DNA from: Nocardioides alpinus
GTDB lineage: Bacteria > Actinomycetota > Actinomycetes > Propionibacteriales > Nocardioidaceae
Assembly: GCF_900112035.1 (NCBI RefSeq)
Contig: NZ_FOKC01000003.1
Location: 1 to 64,000, forward strand
Direction of reading: 5' to 3'
DNA length: 64,000 nucleotides
A program made the position numbers and the translations under genes. The notes below the pieces were generated by a model. The model did not search any database, was not told the DNA's origin, and was given only the letters and a program-made list of their open reading frames with translations. Shown piece by piece: positions 63,536 to 64,000 of the stretch (within the stretch, counting starts at the first letter, position 1; every line of letters begins with the position of its first letter).

Positions 63536-64000
63536 CGGGTGCTCCGCTCGGACTTGGTCGGCGCGGTGCGCGGTCGCTGGGCCTGCGACGGGCCCTGCCC
63601 CGCACCCGGGGTCTCGCTGGCGGCGTCGAAGACCTCGTAGGCCTCGACGATGCGCCCCACCAGCCGGTGGCGTACGACGTCGGTCGGGGTGAGGCGGCAG
63701 AAGGTGATGTCCTCCACGCCCTCGAGGATGCCCTCGACGACCCGCAGCCCGGACTTGGTGCCCGAGGGGAGGTCGACCTGGCTGGTGTCGCCGGTGACGA
63801 CGATCCGCGAGCCGAAGCCCAGCCGGGTCAGGAACATCTTCATCTGCTCGGGCGTCGTGTTCTGCGCCTCGTCGAGGATGATGAAGGAGTCGTTGAGCGA
63901 GCGGCCACGGAGGAACGCCAGCGGTGCGACCTCGATGGTGCCGGCCGCGAGCAGCTTGGGGATGGTGTCGGGGTCGACCATGTCGTGCAGCGCGTCGTAG
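63532..64000 (-). CDS. phoH: PhoH-family ATPase, C-terminal part (truncated by window edge)
   Basis: The last 156 residues are in the window; the N-terminus lies beyond 64000. Walker B is SFIILDEAQNTTPEQMKMFLTRLGFGSRIVVTGD, followed by TSQVDLPSGTKSGLRVVEGILEG. A low-complexity tail rich in Gln, Pro, Arg and Thr ends it. PhoH is a P-loop ATPase linked with YbeY in RNA metabolism. The frame is open to the window edge. Confidence 0.93.
   Translation of the reverse strand, partial: YDALHDMVDPDTIPKLLAAGTIEVAPLAFLRGRSLNDSFIILDEAQNTTPEQMKMFLTRLGFGSRIVVTGDTSQVDLPSGTKSGLRVVEGILEGVEDITFCRLTPTDVVRHRLVGRIVEAYEVFDAASETPGAGQGPSQAQRPRTAPTKSERSTR

Overview
The window comes from a high-GC actinobacterium, most likely a Nocardioides-type member of the Propionibacteriales (inferred from gene content and codon use; I could not run a database search). 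It is chromosomal housekeeping and metabolic DNA. I found no prophage, insertion sequence or CRISPR array.

Layout. 1-1387: the 5' half of a 16S rRNA gene on the minus strand, with its leader and tandem promoters. 1388-8202: tyrS, then two paralogous membrane Ser/Thr kinases that flank a three-gene operon (small secreted protein, histidine kinase, response regulator), and a CAU tRNA. 8238-16436: a GNAT protein, a DUF1800/DUF1501 pair, a sulfite-oxidase-like enzyme, a PIG-L deacetylase, a Roadblock-like protein and an ammonium transporter. 16469-21605: a tightly overlapping 5-oxoprolinase operon (NRAMP-like transporter, pxpA, pxpB, pxpC, DUF1445 protein) facing a GntR regulator, with a perfect palindrome in the shared promoter. 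21628-33864: ThrE exporter, tRNA-Asn, dnaG, a holin-X/DUF3618/YtxH-like trio, a GC-rich tandem repeat, dgt, an M15-like secreted protein, dus, glyS. 33890-37205: znuACB-zur zinc uptake operon with two Zur boxes laid over its promoter. 37237-41542: uppS, recO, a hydrolase and leuA, the last preceded by an unannotated 14-residue Leu-rich leader peptide and attenuator-like hairpin. 41591-43698: a methyltransferase, a flavodoxin-like protein and a lipoprotein.

43706-53334 holds a complete 4-hydroxybenzoate/protocatechuate (beta-ketoadipate) catabolic cluster: pcaHGBLFIJ in one overlapping operon on the minus strand, and a PcaK-type transporter, an IclR regulator and pobA on the plus strand. Three copies of one 15-bp operator (TTCCG-N5-[T/C]GGAA) sit upstream of pcaH, iclR and pobA. 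The transporter gene carries a one-base frameshift, which opens a frame running straight into iclR.

53397-56886: a flavin-binding protein, a DHA2-type exporter and an SHMT-like enzyme that lacks several canonical catalytic residues, next to a divergent LysR gene. 57870-64000: the phoH-ybeY-corC-(cdd-like)-era cluster, interrupted by a siderophore-interacting protein, an HxlR regulator and a methyltransferase.

Several starts (GntR, dnaG, pcaH, znuA) lie about 7 bases after a TANNNT-type -10 element, which suggests leaderless mRNAs. Start choices below use Shine-Dalgarno spacing, -10 spacing, and ATGA/GTGA overlaps.
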